The notes: generated from the sequence alone by a model not told the origin. A stretch of DNA of 64,000 nucleotides from Maea johnstoni (GCA_963942565.1 OZ012694.1:32073057-32137056); one strand, 5' to 3'; numbered from the stretch's first letter, positions 1 through 12,260 are shown. Program-made: numbers and translations.

Positions 1-57
1 ATTTTCAAATGGAGCCTGAGTGACAGCCAATTGATGCAATGGCAGTCGAGTATATAT

Positions 58-231
58 TTGCCAATACAAAATGATGCAAAATGACCAAAACCTTGGCAAA
101 TGGGTACTCATCTGAGAGTACTCAGTGAATGCTATACAATGAATACCAACATGACAAGGCTCAGATGAATTTCAAAAATCATTGCATTCTTGTGCTATGG
201 ACGAAAGTAGCCTCAGCATTGGAAGAGTTAA
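58..231 (-). mobile_element. TTAA-MITE family 1, copy 1 (5' part decayed)
   Basis: The family consensus, seen across 18 copies here, is about 205 bp between TTAA sites. One end begins TTAACCCTTCCAATGCTGAGG, the other TTAACCCTTATGCTGCTGGTGG, giving short imperfect inverted ends. It has no coding capacity. TTAA targets with CCCTT ends are typical of piggyBac-derived MITEs. This copy lacks its distal end. Confidence 0.75.
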
Positions 232-767
232 GCCATTTACATTGCAAATTAATGATGATCAGAAAGACAAACATGTAAATGGCTTGATAAGAGAAATATT
301 TTTGGAAATATTTGGTTGATGATAGGTTTAGATATAAGGCATTTTCAATATTGCCAGACTATGTGTACACTCCAGGTGCAAAGAGTTAAAGATGTGGAGT
401 ATATTCCTCATGAAAGGTCTTTACGATTTTTCTGCTGCTGCCCTTAAAACAAACCTTATATCAAAAAGTTGATAGATTATGTTTTTATTTATATTGGTTT
501 TCTACCAGAATGAGTCATATAAGATACTTGCATACTTAGTACTTCTTTTAGTTTTCATATTTAAAATTAAATGCCTTTTCCTTGATCTTTGGCTGAAATG
601 GCCCCCCCCTTAAAAATAAACATTGTAACCAAAAAATTGAAGGAGTAAAGTAAGTTCAATGAATAAAAATATTTTTCAAATATTTGTGGGAAACCATGTC
701 TATTACAGGTAACCATCCTGAAACTGTGCAGTGTGAAAAATGCTGGAATACAATCCTTCTGGTATGG

Positions 768-1060
768 TAATAATCAGTAGTAATCAGTAGGTCGCTGGTT
801 CAATTCCCGGCCGGGGCTCTTTGGTCTGTTCTTGGGCAAGACAGTTTATTCCATGTTGCCTCAGTCTACCCAGCTGTAAAATGGGTACCTAGCTTTAATA
901 AGGCAGTGCTTAGAGTTTGTGCGCTATATGCTGCCAGCTGCTCTGGAATATCCCTAGGGGGATTGAAATGGTTTCCCTGTGTACAGGCCTGCTAGGGAAG
1001 GAAGGTTGTGTGAACATTCCTGTGGATACAAGACTATAAACCGAATACCTTTAATTGGTG
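768..1060 (+). mobile_element. tRNA-Thr-derived SINE, 5'-truncated copy
   Basis: It starts inside the tRNA-like head at the anticodon arm and keeps a B box (GGTTCAATTCC), followed by an unrelated body containing GGGCAAGACAGTTTATTCC. The body matches the reverse strand of 16665-17128. Confidence 0.65.
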
Positions 1061-1237
1061 TTCATGGGCCTAATTGTAGTTGACTACTTGGATTGTAGGT
1101 GCAGTAGTCGAAGGCATAATAATATATTTATGATTATGTTTCATGTTACTCTAGTCATTTCATGTCTAACATTTCTGACCTTTGCCGTTGATGAAAACCT
1201 AAAATTGTGAATACATTTATCATGAGTGAAACGTGAC

Positions 1238-1469
1238 TAAACCCATTAATGCTTAAGTGCTCCTCAATGAATTGTTGTCTGGATCTAGTATACTTATGGC
1301 AATAACTTTGGAATTAAGTTTAATCTCACAAAATATTTGAAGGAGAGTTATTGGTAATGTTCTTAATTACATTTCTTCTGCAAATATTTTCTCAGTTATG
1401 CTTTATCCTGAAAGATTTCTCCAAAATTGCCAGGCTGCATTTGGTTGTCGTGAGCATTAATGGGTTTAA
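1238..1469 (+). mobile_element. TTAA-MITE family 2, copy a
   Basis: This second family of about 230 bp has ends (T)TAAACCCATTAATGC and GCATTAATGGGTTTAA, perfect here. Internally it carries AAATATTTGAAGGAGAGTT and, further on, a diverged CTCCT..AAATATTT, which recur in other copies. Confidence 0.75.
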
Positions 1470-2364
1470 TCATTTGTAGTCTCATATCAAGGCATTATGT
1501 AAACAGCTGTCTGTCTAGCTTGAAATATATATATTCTGAATGATGTAAACAAATGTCTGTCCATTTACTAAATATGTATATTTTGATTGATGTTAAAAGA
1601 AAACGATAATCTGAAATCAGCTTCATAATTTTAGGGGTGTTTTCAGTGTTATATTTGGTTGCTTTTCTATGTTGGTGCTTGAGTGGAGAATATATAGAAT
1701 GGCTAATTTTTCTGTGAGTTTTATTTTCCAGTTTTTCCTGAATGCTTTTAAACGGGAATTAACAACACAGGAAAAAACAATACAGACTTAATAAACAAGG
1801 AGAATTCCTTGTCTTTAACTATTAATATTTACTCTTCGGTTTACTAAAATCAAAAATCTACATAAAACCCGACAATTAGAAACAGAAAAAAACAAATGTC
1901 CTCTCTTCGGAAATATTAGAAACGGAAACACCCATACCTGAAAAATTAGGGAAAATTGTTACACAGAAAATTAGCCATTCTACAGTATATAGCTGATGTG
2001 AGTGTTTATTTCAGGCCTCACAGCTGTTATCATGATTATATTCCAAACTAGGAAAATAAAGCTACGGAAATGAATCGTGAATTTGTCTTAGTGCTTTCGA
2101 GTTATTATTTTCGTATCCCAAAATGGTCAAAAAAGACGATTCTTTAAGTGAAATCTTTCAGTTAAAAGCGTCTTTTGGAAAAATATATTTCAAAAATTTG
2201 TTTACTAAATCCTAACCAAGAACTTACCTCGTAACTATTTTGCAATTTCATTCCATATTTCTAATTCAGTTTTATTACCCTCTTATGACAAGAGTTCCCC
2301 TAGAGCAGAATCAGCTTTATCTTTAAAAATACTTGTGAATTTTCAATAAGGAACAAGTTACAAG
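1470..2364. other. Non-coding AT-rich stretch
   Basis: Nothing beyond AT-rich sequence with short A/T runs was seen. Confidence 0.4.
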
Positions 2365-2462
2365 TTCCAAATATATTTTAAGGAGAGCTGTTCTGATGTA
2401 TATCTTTTTCAGAGTTACCACTAAAATAGTCAGGTCTTTCATGGGTGCTTCCATCAGGGTTA
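2365..2462 (+). mobile_element. TTAA-MITE family 2, 3' fragment
   Basis: It shares the AAGGAGAG and AAAATAGTCAGG blocks and ends in GGGTTAA, next to family 1 copy 2. Confidence 0.5.
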
Positions 2463-2500
2463 AAAGTGCTATTGCATCCGAATGACACATTGAAGGAGCA

Positions 2501-2711
2501 CCCTAAACCAATGCTAAAGCTACTTACGTCCGAAGCACACGGATGCAAAGATTTTTTGAAACTATCTAAACACTGTCATGTTGATATTTATCAAATAGCT
2601 CTCACTGAGTACTCTCAGATGAGTACCCATGTCCCAGGGTTTCAGTCATTTTTCAGGTTTATTGCATCATTTTGTATTGGCCAAATTAGCCACAAGCAGC
2701 ATAAGGGTTAA
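2501..2711 (+). mobile_element. TTAA-MITE family 1, copy 2
   Basis: Near full length; the left TTAA is degraded, the right end reads AAGGGTTAA. It follows directly on a family 2 fragment (2365-2462). Confidence 0.8.
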
Positions 2712-3727
2712 CACCACAAACTACAGTAAAACCTCTTTTTGTGAACACAATGTGAACACTTTTGCCCTAGTCTGAAGGTGTTCACATTTCTGAGGTTTCA
2801 CTATAACACCTTTTTAATGAAACAGGGTTACGCAGTTGGTGTAAAACAAGTCAAGGTCATGCTTTCAAGAATCTTAAAGTTTTATTTTCATCAAAAGACC
2901 TGCTCAATACTGCAATAGTGATTCGCACTGCTTGAGCCAGTGCAGCAGAGGCTAGGCACAACTAGAAGCTATTTCCTTACAATATGAGCCATCTATCACA
3001 CATCTATAGCATAGTAAGAGTTTAAAGTCTCCTCCTTAAGGATACCCTGCAAAGCCAAGCCCCCCAAATCTCCCCACCCCTACCCTTTATTCCCCATCAT
3101 TCTTTGACACAGAAGCGCAATTTGGACGGCTGAATTTAACGTAAATCTCATTTTGTTTAAGTCCGACTCGGACTGGTCTTAGTTGTTCACCTTCAACCTA
3201 ATACAAGCTTACTAGTATTAACATTGATAAAGAAAATTCAAACAATATCATACCAGTTATTGTAAAATTAAAATGATACATGGATAAAATATTTTTGCCT
3301 GATTCCACAAATTGTCCTTTTAACTCCACCTCTGCAAAAAAATTGTCTTGTTCCATTTGTTAGGCTTCGCAAACTCATTTTCCTATTAATTTAACTGCCC
3401 CAAAATCACCAGATAGGTTGATTAGTCTTCTAAGTAACCCTCTGTCCTAGACTCAATATATAGTATCTTTTTCCGACTAGTTTTTGTTGTTCCCACAAGA
3501 TGGCAGTGCTAAATTTGAATTCCTACCCATGCATACCACAGAGACCTAAGATGATCTTAAAACTACAGCGATGAGTTATGAACAGAAGTATACCTATGAG
3601 AAATAAATTTTCCTGGATAAGTGCTCATCAGAACTGAAAAAAAAAAACTTTCTTAGATTTATTTTTTCGAAAATCATAACATATCAAAAGTCAGATCACC
3701 AGAGGCATTGAGATAGATGGGTAAATT

Positions 3728-3975
3728 AACTGACCAATCACGGGGCAGGAATAGATCAAAAGGAATTTGACCTGTCACAGGAGAAGAATAGATCTATTAG
3801 GTATTCAACCAATCACAGGAGAGGAATAGATCAATTAGGAATTCGACCCATCACAGGACAGGAATAGATCAATTAGGTATTCAACCAATCACAGGACAGG
3901 AATAGAGCAATTAGGTATTCAACCAATCACAGGACAGGAATAGAGCAATTTGGTATTCAACACCTCATACAGTAA
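3728..3975. repeat. Tandem array, about 39 bp x 6
   Basis: Units contain CAATCACAGGACAGGAATAG; the last three are nearly identical. Confidence 0.75.
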
Positions 3976-5160
3976 CTATGATAAGGAATAGTGCAAATAG
4001 CACAGGTGAGTAAATCTTAGTGGTGCTTTCTGATATCATGAAATAAAGATAATTATTATTAGAAGGTAGAAGCATTTCATATCATTTTAACATAACAATG
4101 GAAATGGCACGAGTAATAAAATAAGCTTATGAAAGAGTCAAGAAAAAAAACAAGCTTGAAATAAAAATATCTTTTAATTTCCAACAAAAACTAAACAGTA
4201 GAATGTTAAATACACTGGGTATTTGTTAAGAAAACTGCACGTTCACCAGAAAGCTGGGAGTGACCCCCAACAAATCTGTGACATAGATGCACAACTACTG
4301 CTCCAATGTCCCTCAAGCAAAAGACCTGTTCTATTAACACAAGGGCAATTAAGCACACTTATACATAGATAGATATATTCAATATATATTAAAGTTAAGG
4401 CACTATATCTACTTTTTGGCATTATTCACTCAATTGAGGAAAATCCAGAAAAGCTCAACTATTCTATAAAAATCACATAAAAATATTGCTATAAGTCTTT
4501 GCACTTAATGACCTTGATTAACCCTCTCCATTCTAAAGCACAGTCACAACCACCCTGGCCGTTCCATCATGGTCATTCCATCAATTACTGCAGCCCACAA
4601 AAAACTTCAATATTTGACATTACATACTTAACATATTCAAATTTAAAAAGACAAATTTAGAAAAAGGATTAATAAAGATAAATAAAGTCTTACTGTCCCA
4701 TCAAGCTGAATTACATGTTATAGCAGCAAAAAGGTATCAGCACAAATTTTGAAAAAAATCCTTAATTATCTGGGGGAAAATGTGCAATTTATGTAGATTT
4801 TCATGTTATACAGCTATAATTTCTTTTCAAAAAAATGATGATAAGCACAGCCAAATATTGTGGGTGTTAGTTTCCCCTCTGACCACCAGGGGGTTTGTCT
4901 GGAATATGTTCACAGCTAGTAACCCCTACATCTGTCTGTTGTTAAGACTTCAGGGCCATACATTTGGCAAATATACATGTAAATCTTATGTTATACATAA
5001 AGATAGGCCCATTCTATATGAGTATCTCTACCCTTCTAAGACATAGCCTAACAGGTAAGTATTCAAGTATTTGAAAATACACCACAAAAGCAATGACAGA
5101 TATATCTGTCCCCTCTATTGCCAAGTTGCAAATAAAAAAGTACTTTGCCCTCACACTTTT

Positions 5161-5162
<2 letters not shown>

Positions 5163-5246
<84 letters not shown>
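5163..5246. repeat. (TA)n microsatellite
   Basis: About 42 uninterrupted TA units; all frames through it are artefacts. Confidence 0.95.
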
Positions 5247-5249
<3 letters not shown>

Positions 5250-6082
5250 TGGCAACAGATAATATAGTTCAATATCAATGGGCAACAAAAAAGAATTTCT
5301 AAGACAATCAAAACCAACAAAACAGACGTTGGGACAAAACAACAACCATCTATCTAAACCATGGCAAGACCTCATTAGGGTACAAATCACTTTTGAGTAA
5401 AAACTGGTTTAACCTGTCAGTTTTTTTTAAAATGTAACTCTTATTGATCAAAACATTTAAAGAATCTTGCAATTTTACCTTTGATTTCTGCTTTGTCGGA
5501 AAAATATCCCTTCAGCCTTGCATTTATTAGATACACATACAAAACCACCAAACAATTGCATATTTGACACATAAATTAGTGAAACATCTGCTTTTAACAT
5601 TGAAACCACCTCTTTCTAAAGAGAAATATTAGGATGGACATGGCTTTCTTGTTTCTTAAAAAGCATTTGTAACAATACAAATAAACATAATTAATAACTA
5701 ATTTCTTTGAGAAATGTCTGAAATGATGTGCAAATCGGTTGCTATTATTTCTCAGATTAAACTTGGAGTCTTCAGAGTGACGTTAATTATGAATCCATTC
5801 AGTTTTTGAAGAGTCAATTTGTCCTTATTTTGCAAATCTGGAAGTTCCGATGGCGACCTGTTCCTTGGTATGCGTAGCACAAATCACCCAGTTCAAATAT
5901 TTCAAACTGAATAAAATAGAAACAAAGAAATCTTCCAGAGGTCAGCAACATGACACAGGTGTATCAGCTATGCACTTATCAGTATTCATAGCATCATATT
6001 ATTTCTGCCCAATATTGATAGGTCTCCATTCACCATATGCTCTTGTATCTTGTAATTTTTTATCTTAGACAACACTGTCCAG

Positions 6083-6088
6083 TTTATT
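6083..6088 (-). terminator. Candidate polyadenylation signal AATAAA
   Basis: The first canonical AATAAA after the stop codon lies about 190 bases downstream, giving a short 3' UTR. Other AATAAA hexamers occur further on (for example near 5523-5528), so the site in use is uncertain. Confidence 0.4.
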
Positions 6089-6277
6089 ATATTACCTTGG
6101 GCATTGGTATTCTGCTCTTCTTACCTTGGAGCCCACTGTCCGGTTTTATCTTCGCATCCGATAGGGAGATGGTAATATTCACACCAGAGAAAATTAGAAT
6201 TAGCGATTTTCCTGGACTCGGTAGATCAATAATATCCTTACATACATGGTAGCAATCAGCGGATGAGAGTTAGGATT

Positions 6278-8018
6278 TTAGAGGGAGAATTCCAGAAGCG
6301 TTGAGTAGCTGGCCTTGAAGGAGCCGTAGTTGGCACAGAGAGCCGCCTTGTCCTCCCGGCCCCACAGGCCCTGCATGCTCACCTCGCCCTCCCAGAGCCC
6401 CGCTTGTTTCTCGTCCAACTGCGTCCAGTCCTCGCCGATGACGATGGCGACCGCGCTGGCTTTTGGCACCTCCACCCTGAAGAAGATGTGCTGGTGCGAA
6501 GAGGCGCTGCCCTTGTTGGGGCGGTTGGCCGGGATCTGGCCCTCGAGGGGCTCGTGCAGGTAGCAGCCCTCCTTCCACTGCGCGAACTGACGCGGGAAGG
6601 GAACGAGCGAGGAGTACGTCATGCTGCAGTTGATGACGTAGTTGTAGACGCCCGGGAGACTCTCACTGGTGTCGCTGTATGGCAGACCAAACAGCTGGAA
6701 CTTGTAGAGACCGGCCTTGGGGAACTTGAGCATGAAGATGACCTGGTTGTTCTTGGTCTGCTGGAGCACGTAGTCGGTGTAGTCCTCGCTGTTCTCGGCG
6801 TAGAGGAGCTGGGACGTCATGCGGCACGGCTGGCTGCTGTTCAGCTTCAGCGTAAGCTCTCCCTGGTCCACCTGGATGTAGGGGTCGCTGTGGCTGTGCA
6901 CCGAGAGACCCAGCTTATTGAATGCTGGTTGCGCACCCAGATAACCGGGCGGGAGCTTGGGCATCGGTGCAGCTTGCACCTTCGCCTCCTCACAGACCAC
7001 CAGGTACTGCCAGACATGGAAGAGGGAGTTGCCGTCTTTAGCGGGGTCGTTGGCGTAGATCTCTAAACCGTACTCGCCCATGCCGGGTGCGCTGATGGTG
7101 AAGATGGCGAGGTCGTTCGTCACACGGTGCATGACAAACCCGTCAAGTTCTTTCTCGTCTCTATCGTTGGCCTTCAGCTTGCCCATGAAGCGCAGCTCTG
7201 CTGGCATGCGCAGAGCGACCTCTGCCTTACCATTAACAGTGCGAACAGTGGCGCCTCTCTGCATCGGCACCAGCTGGTACTGGCCAGCGCGATCTCCAGG
7301 TCCGTAGCTTGTATGGACGACTGGCGGGAATGGCCTTGGTCGTGGCGCCCTCTGGCAGACGAGGCGGTATTCGCACACGGCTCCGTAAACGCCCTCCTTC
7401 GTCTCGATGGTCACGTCCTTGGCGTAGATGATCACCTGGTAGTTACCGACCTCTGGTGGACGCAGGCGGAAGTTGGAAATGTTGTCCACCATTTCTTGCA
7501 TGCCGAAGCGGTTGAGTTTGGTTCCTTGGTACTCCTCGCGGCCGTCTTCATACGCTAGGGTAAAGGTGAACGCGATGGTGTTGCCGCGGTACGGCGGGCA
7601 AGCCACTTGAACGACAGCCTCTTCGTTACAATTAATAATGGCCTCCTTGTGGCTTACCATCTGCAGCCCGTACTTGAAGAAGGCGGACTTGACGGGAACG
7701 AGGTTCTCGAAGTCCTGCAGGGTGACAGGGCGCTCGAGAAGCTCCCATTCCTGGTTGTCAGGGAAATGCGTCAGGATCAGCTGATGGGGATCGGGAAGGA
7801 AGTAGTATTCGTCCAGCTCGTAGCGGACGTTCTCCAAGGTGACCTGTTTGCCGACCAGTCTCCTTGCGGCCCAATGGCAATCCACCAATCTCCATGTTCC
7901 ATTGATGAGTACAGCGTTCCACGAGTGTTTTCCTTGGTCGCCAGTGAACTTCATGCCTGGTCTGTAGTCAGCGCCTTTAGCATATCCTCCCAAGGTCACA
8001 CAGTGCAGACCAGCATAG
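6278..8018 (-). CDS. KY-like: KY/hillarin-like gene, terminal coding exon (transglutaminase-like core end plus four C-terminal repeats)
   Basis: The intron ends in a T-rich tract and AG; the first exon base completes a split Ser codon, and 579 further codons run to TAA. Numbered on the 757-residue short form, it holds residues 179-757. The transglutaminase-like core continues with YAGLHC, GYAKG, His209 in GKHSWNAV and Asp224 in WRLVDCHW. Four beta-rich repeats follow at about 300-398, 420-520, 545-642 and 650-757; the second has the [16 protein letters not shown] signature and the last the [18 protein letters not shown] block. KY/hillarin proteins are cytoskeleton-associated (muscle Z-disc for vertebrate KY), so a cytoskeletal adaptor role is inferred. 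The open frame runs past the acceptor to 8212, but that part is intron and a MITE, and the acceptor phase matches the exon before. Very confident on coding, confident on family. Confidence 0.95.
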
Positions 8019-8096
8019 CTAAAATAATGGAAACAAAGAATCATTAACATCACACATATACACCAAAGCAGAAACAAAATATATAAAGAAGTTTTG

Positions 8097-8293
8097 AACC
8101 ATCCAATGCTGAGGCTACTTTCGTCCAAAGCACAAGGATGCAAAGATATAAACCATGCCATGTTGGTATTCATTGGATAGCTCTCCCTGAGTACTCTCAG
8201 GTGAGTACCCATGTGCCAGGGTTTCAGTCATTTTTCAGGTTCATTGCATCATTTTGTATTGGCCAAATTAGCTACCAGCATTACAAGGGTTAA
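8097..8293 (+). mobile_element. TTAA-MITE family 1, copy 3, beside the terminal exon
   Basis: It lies about 80 bases upstream of the acceptor of the terminal exon (in transcription sense). It is open in the exon's frame, which makes the uninterrupted frame misleadingly long. Confidence 0.85.
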
Positions 8294-8634
8294 AAGGACT
8301 TTGTGGTGCAAGATTTTTGCAATTAATGTATTGGCTCTTTATCAGAGGAAGTAACTTTTGCCACCTGCCCAAATTTTGTTAATTCATTTAGAAAGGTATG
8401 CTACTGCCATTGATGAGTTTGTAAAACATGATACCAGTTTCCCTTAAACTGCACACCACTTTTATGAAACGGAATCTTTAAATTTCTAAATGCAAAAACA
8501 TATCGAAACAAGGTAAATGTATTTAGACTGGGTATGTGATGTCATCACTATTTTGATTTTCGAGAGGTCCTAGTCCATGTGGTCCACATGACAGCTATGT
8601 GTAGCTGCTTTTAACCACAATGTAATTTGAATCC

Positions 8635-8760
8635 AGCTCAAGGCATGTGAGAAAGTTGTCCATGACTTGGGTTTAGGCAGTGGGTTTTCCGAGGTACTTC
8701 AATACTGAACAATTGGCTAATTATGATTTAACCTCAATATGGCCAAAAAGTGACAACACA
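8635..8760 (+). mobile_element. tRNA-Leu/Ser-like SINE body fragment
   Basis: AAGGCATGTGAGAAAGTTG followed by the body; the head is missing. Confidence 0.55.
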
Positions 8761-8967
8761 GGTGCGGATCCAGGAATACCGATTAGGGGGTTCGTTTTTA
8801 ACTTTAAGTTTCTATGGGGGGAAACGTTTCATAAAAAATTGGTGAAAACTGCATGTATTTCAAGGACGTTTGAGGTTAGGTTTTTTTTTCGAACCCCTTA
8901 AACCCCCCTGGATCCAACTGCAACAAACAAAATTCCAAATCTAAATCACGAGAGAAGATGGCCGTAC

Positions 8968-9108
8968 CTGCATAGGGTCTCGTAGATCTGGGCGTAGGTG
9001 GTCCTGCCGTCCTTGAGTCCCATCAGGATCTCTTCAGGGGAGTCCTTCTGCACGTTGTCAAACTTCATGTTCTTAAGGTCCTTGGTGCACAGCCACAGGA
9101 AGATAGCT
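8968..9108 (-). CDS. KY-like: KY/hillarin-like gene, internal exon at the transglutaminase-like active site
   Basis: This 141-base exon has a CT-rich acceptor (..CCTCCAG) and a CAG/GTACGG donor; one base completes an Arg codon, then 46 codons and two bases follow. It encodes AIFLWLCTKDLKN, then ..LMGLKDGRTTYAQIYETLC (residues 132-177 of the short form). This is the helix that bears the catalytic Cys in active transglutaminase-like peptidases, usually written G-x-C-x-x-Y. Here the string reads G165-R-T-T-Y169, with no Cys, while Cys177 further on matches the structural LC..AG motif. Its ends join both neighbours in phase (Arg131 and Ser178 are split codons). The product is probably a non-catalytic member, inferred from this residue alone. 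Confidence 0.93.
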
Positions 9109-10608
9109 CTGGAGGAGGAAAGAGACAACATATGAAACGTAACAACAAGAGAGGTATCAGGGGTGTCCAAAATTTTTAGTCCCGGAGCACAGTCAATGAG
9201 TCCTGGAGCAAAGCGACTTTTGGTCGATAATAGCTATGAATATTGTCAGCTACTATATTATATTACCCTTTTTTGTAATAGTTAAGACCAAGACCAATTT
9301 CGATAGACAGTATTGGTAAATGGAGTTAACTGAGCTTTTTAAATACAATTTTCATCAATGATAATTTATAGGAAATATCTGATAGGCTGAATTGGTTATG
9401 TTTTGCGAAGATTTTCCAGTTATTCAGTGCTTTGAGATTTTAGTGTGTCGCACGTTTTTAAGCCCCTGTCGCATGCTGGTGCGACAATGTGACAGTTGGA
9501 CACCCCTGGGTATGCATATACTGTATTCCTCCAGTCGAGCCCACGTGCAGGTAACAGGTTCAGAAAAAATATTGCAAGAAGGGGTTTTGGCAATCTTCTG
9601 TATAGTCGTACCCAACGACTGCTAGAAGCTTTAAGGCTTGTATGTTTGCACACTATGAGCTTGAGCACGCTCTTATGTCTTTGTTACACCATGTCTGATT
9701 GGACTCTTGAAGCGTTTGAAAATACAATCAATATACGGTCTATAACTGTGAAAATGGCTGGCTTGCCCCTTCTAAACCTTTTCAGAAAAGGGGGGGGGGG
9801 AGTTGGGCTTATTTGGGGTCTGTGTGGTTAACTGAAGGAATATGGTAAAAAGGGTTAAGGGTAAAAGTGGTTGTGCAGGGTAGAAAAAGATGTGTAAATG
9901 AGGTTAGAGTTGGGGAAGAAAATAGTGATATCATTTTTTGATGTTTGATGTATAACATGCAAAATGGGGAAACAAGGATGAAGGGGTTTAAAGGGCAATA
10001 TGTAGTAAAAGTAAAATCAAGCAATAGCTCCTCTGTTCTCGGCATTTTATCTATTCATACAAACAGCGGCCATTTATGCCTGGCGATTTTGGGGATATCT
10101 TCCACACGAAAGCATAAAGGAGGAAGGTTATTTTTGATCAAACCAAATTCTCCTTTAAATAATTTATGAATTAAAGCTTAATCTCCAAGTAGCATAGATC
10201 CATATGGGTATAGATCCTGTGTGTTTTGTGGTATCTTACAACAAAAAACATATGTTGTAAAATACTTGAAGGAGAAATATTACTCATGACTAAACCAACT
10301 TTTTCATATATTATCTTCCACACAAAAGAATGAGTTGTAAAATGTATAACAAAGAAAGGTAATTAATGATTAAGTAGAATTTTCCTTTAAATAAATTGTC
10401 AATTAAAGCTTAATTACCACATTATTTTGACAACTCTGTTACACGATCTCTTAAAAAAGAATGTCATATAACTGATACAGGTATCAGATAATTGTACAGC
10501 ATGGCCATGGTGCTCAGCGAGCAGGAAAATGAAATAAAAAATGAAATAAAAAAAAAGTTTGATTTTTTTGTTAGAAATAGCACAGAGCCAGCATCAAAAG
10601 TTGCTTAC

Positions 10609-10697
10609 CTTGCTTTTTCCAGTTCATTGGTGATGTTTCTGGCATAGATGAGATGCCATACCAAGTCCCTGAAGCTGTCATGCTGCATCTTAGACAC
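10609..10697 (-). CDS. KY-like: KY/hillarin-like gene, internal exon leading into the transglutaminase-like fold
   Basis: This 89-base exon begins in phase 0 after TTTGTAG and ends two bases into an Arg codon at AAG/GTAAGC. It encodes VSKMQHDSFRDLVWHLIYARNITNELEKA, residues 102-130 of the short form. The pattern 'LVWHL...ITNELEKARAIFLW' is the helical lead-in seen before transglutaminase-like domains of KY/hillarin proteins. The intron on its 5' side is almost wholly ATT/ATC microsatellite, which starts about 25 bases from the acceptor. Certain as coding because both junctions keep frame with recognised exons. Confidence 0.92.
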
Positions 10698-10718
10698 CTA
10701 CAAACAACAAATACAAAT

Positions 10719-10721
10719 TAA

Positions 10722-10760
<39 letters not shown>

Positions 10761-10831
10761 CATTATCATCATCATCATCATCATCATCATTATCATTATT
10801 ATCATTATTATTATTATCATTATTATTATTA

Positions 10832-10878
<47 letters not shown>

Positions 10879-11055
10879 ATCATTATTTTTATCATTATTA
10901 TCATCATTATTATCATTAGATTATTACTATTAGTAAATAGTATCACTAACATTATTATTACTATTATTACTATTGTTGATGTTATTATCATTCCTATTAT
11001 TATCATCATGATTAGTATTATGATTATTAATATCATCATCATTATTATCATTATT

Positions 11056-11105
<50 letters not shown>

Positions 11106-11469
11106 CATTATTTCTATCATTGTTATTATTATCATTATTACTATTATTATCATTATCATTCTTTTATTATTATCATTATTATTATTATTGCTATTATTAT
11201 CATATTTTTATCATTATCATTTTTATTATCATTATTATTATTATTATTATTATTATCATTATTATTATTATTATTATCATTATTATTATTATTATCATCA
11301 TAATTACTATTATCATTATCATTATTATCATTATTATTATCATCATCAATCTTCTATTTCTACTTATTATCATCATTATTATCAATATTATTATCATCAT
11401 CATTCTTCTTCTTTTTATCTTTAGTATTATCATCATTATCGTAATTTCTATTGTCTTTTCAACTATTAT
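10719..11469. repeat. ATT/ATC microsatellite filling an intron
   Basis: About 750 bases of (ATT)n with ATC interruptions and short diverged islands. They occupy nearly the whole 827-base intron between exons 11525 and 10697. Confidence 0.95.
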
Positions 11470-11524
11470 TTTGAGGAGTACAAGTTCCATTCCCCACAGG
11501 CTCTGACTATGTATATAGACGTAC

Positions 11525-11690
11525 CTCCACAGCGTGTTTGTCCACATACTGGAAGACCTTCTGGGGTGGCGCCTCGGTCACCTGTTCCTGTACCGGTTTA
11601 GGGGGTGCTGGGGCGGGGGCAGGGGTGGCCTGCTGGATAGGCTGAGGGGTGAAGTCTGCTGGAGGCTTGATCTGAACAGTCAACGTCTCG
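11525..11690 (-). CDS. KY-like: KY/hillarin-like gene, first common exon: shared acceptor for all N-termini
   Basis: The acceptor is TGTTTTTCAG and the donor GAG/GTACGT. The exon starts with the third base of a Ser codon (AG from upstream plus C) and encodes 55 residues: SETLTVQIKPPADF, a Pro/Ala stretch (QPIQQATPAPAPAPPKP), then EQVTEAPPQKVFQYVDKHAVE. It lies just N-terminal to the transglutaminase-like domain and forms a flexible lead plus the start of a folded segment. It matters because three well-supported upstream coding exons, ending at 14262, 41576 and 54759, all stop in exactly the phase this acceptor needs. The next acceptor (10697) is phase 0 and would not accept them. Confidence 0.93.
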
Positions 11691-12260
11691 CTGAAAAACA
11701 CAAAGAATAGAAACTATGAATAGATAGCGATACAAATATTGTGATTACCAGAAAATATTTGAGGGCCAGTTGTAAGCTTGGCCTCTCTCTCTTTGACATG
11801 TTTTCGGAAATATGGTTTTGTTAGAGAAATGTTATCAAAATATGTCAGAGATTTTTGCCAGCCACAAGCAGGAATGGGTTCACCAGTCCATATCTACATT
11901 GACCTGAAGACCTGGCTATTTTTGTCAGATCTTTTATAAATACAAATTCTTGGAAAAATATTTGAGAAATAAAAATGTTATTCAGAATTCACATAACCAC
12001 TCTTCACCAACTATTCAATGAAAAAGCATTTTGTTCTCAAAATATCTTGGCATCCAGACAATCATTTTTGAGTTGGGATGGTGTATTCATTATATATCTG
12101 TAGATTTGCAGGATACAAAACAAACTTGGGCGAATATATGCATAAACATTGTGTAATCCCTAGGTAAAGATACGTACAGAACCCACTCAATGGCTTATCA
12201 AAACCCTCTCACATACAAAACTTGACATTTCAAAATGTAAAAAGCCCTTGTGATTTTGAT

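Larger units (their letters stand above)
1..1240. other. Downstream flank: MITE copy, SINE fragment, otherwise unremarkable
   Basis: This AT-rich flank holds a minus-oriented TTAA-MITE (58-231) and a tRNA-derived SINE piece (768-1060). I see no gene in the rest. Confidence 0.5.
2712..6082. other. Flank beyond the 3' end: no gene recognised
   Basis: Apart from the 39-bp array at 3728-3975 and the TA microsatellite at 5163-5246, this AT-rich stretch shows no coding or RNA signal. It could hold more distal 3' UTR if a later poly(A) site is used. Confidence 0.4.

Noticed and set aside
6404-7558. Plus-strand frames of 143-220 codons
   Set aside because: Antisense to the terminal exon; open only because of that exon's GC-rich codon use.
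8019-8212. Upstream continuation of the terminal exon with its own ATG
   Set aside because: It lies in intron and a MITE; the acceptor at 8018 gives an in-phase junction with the recognised preceding exon.
10648-11547. Long poly-Ile/Tyr/Met frames on both strands
   Set aside because: They are translations of the ATT/ATC microsatellite.
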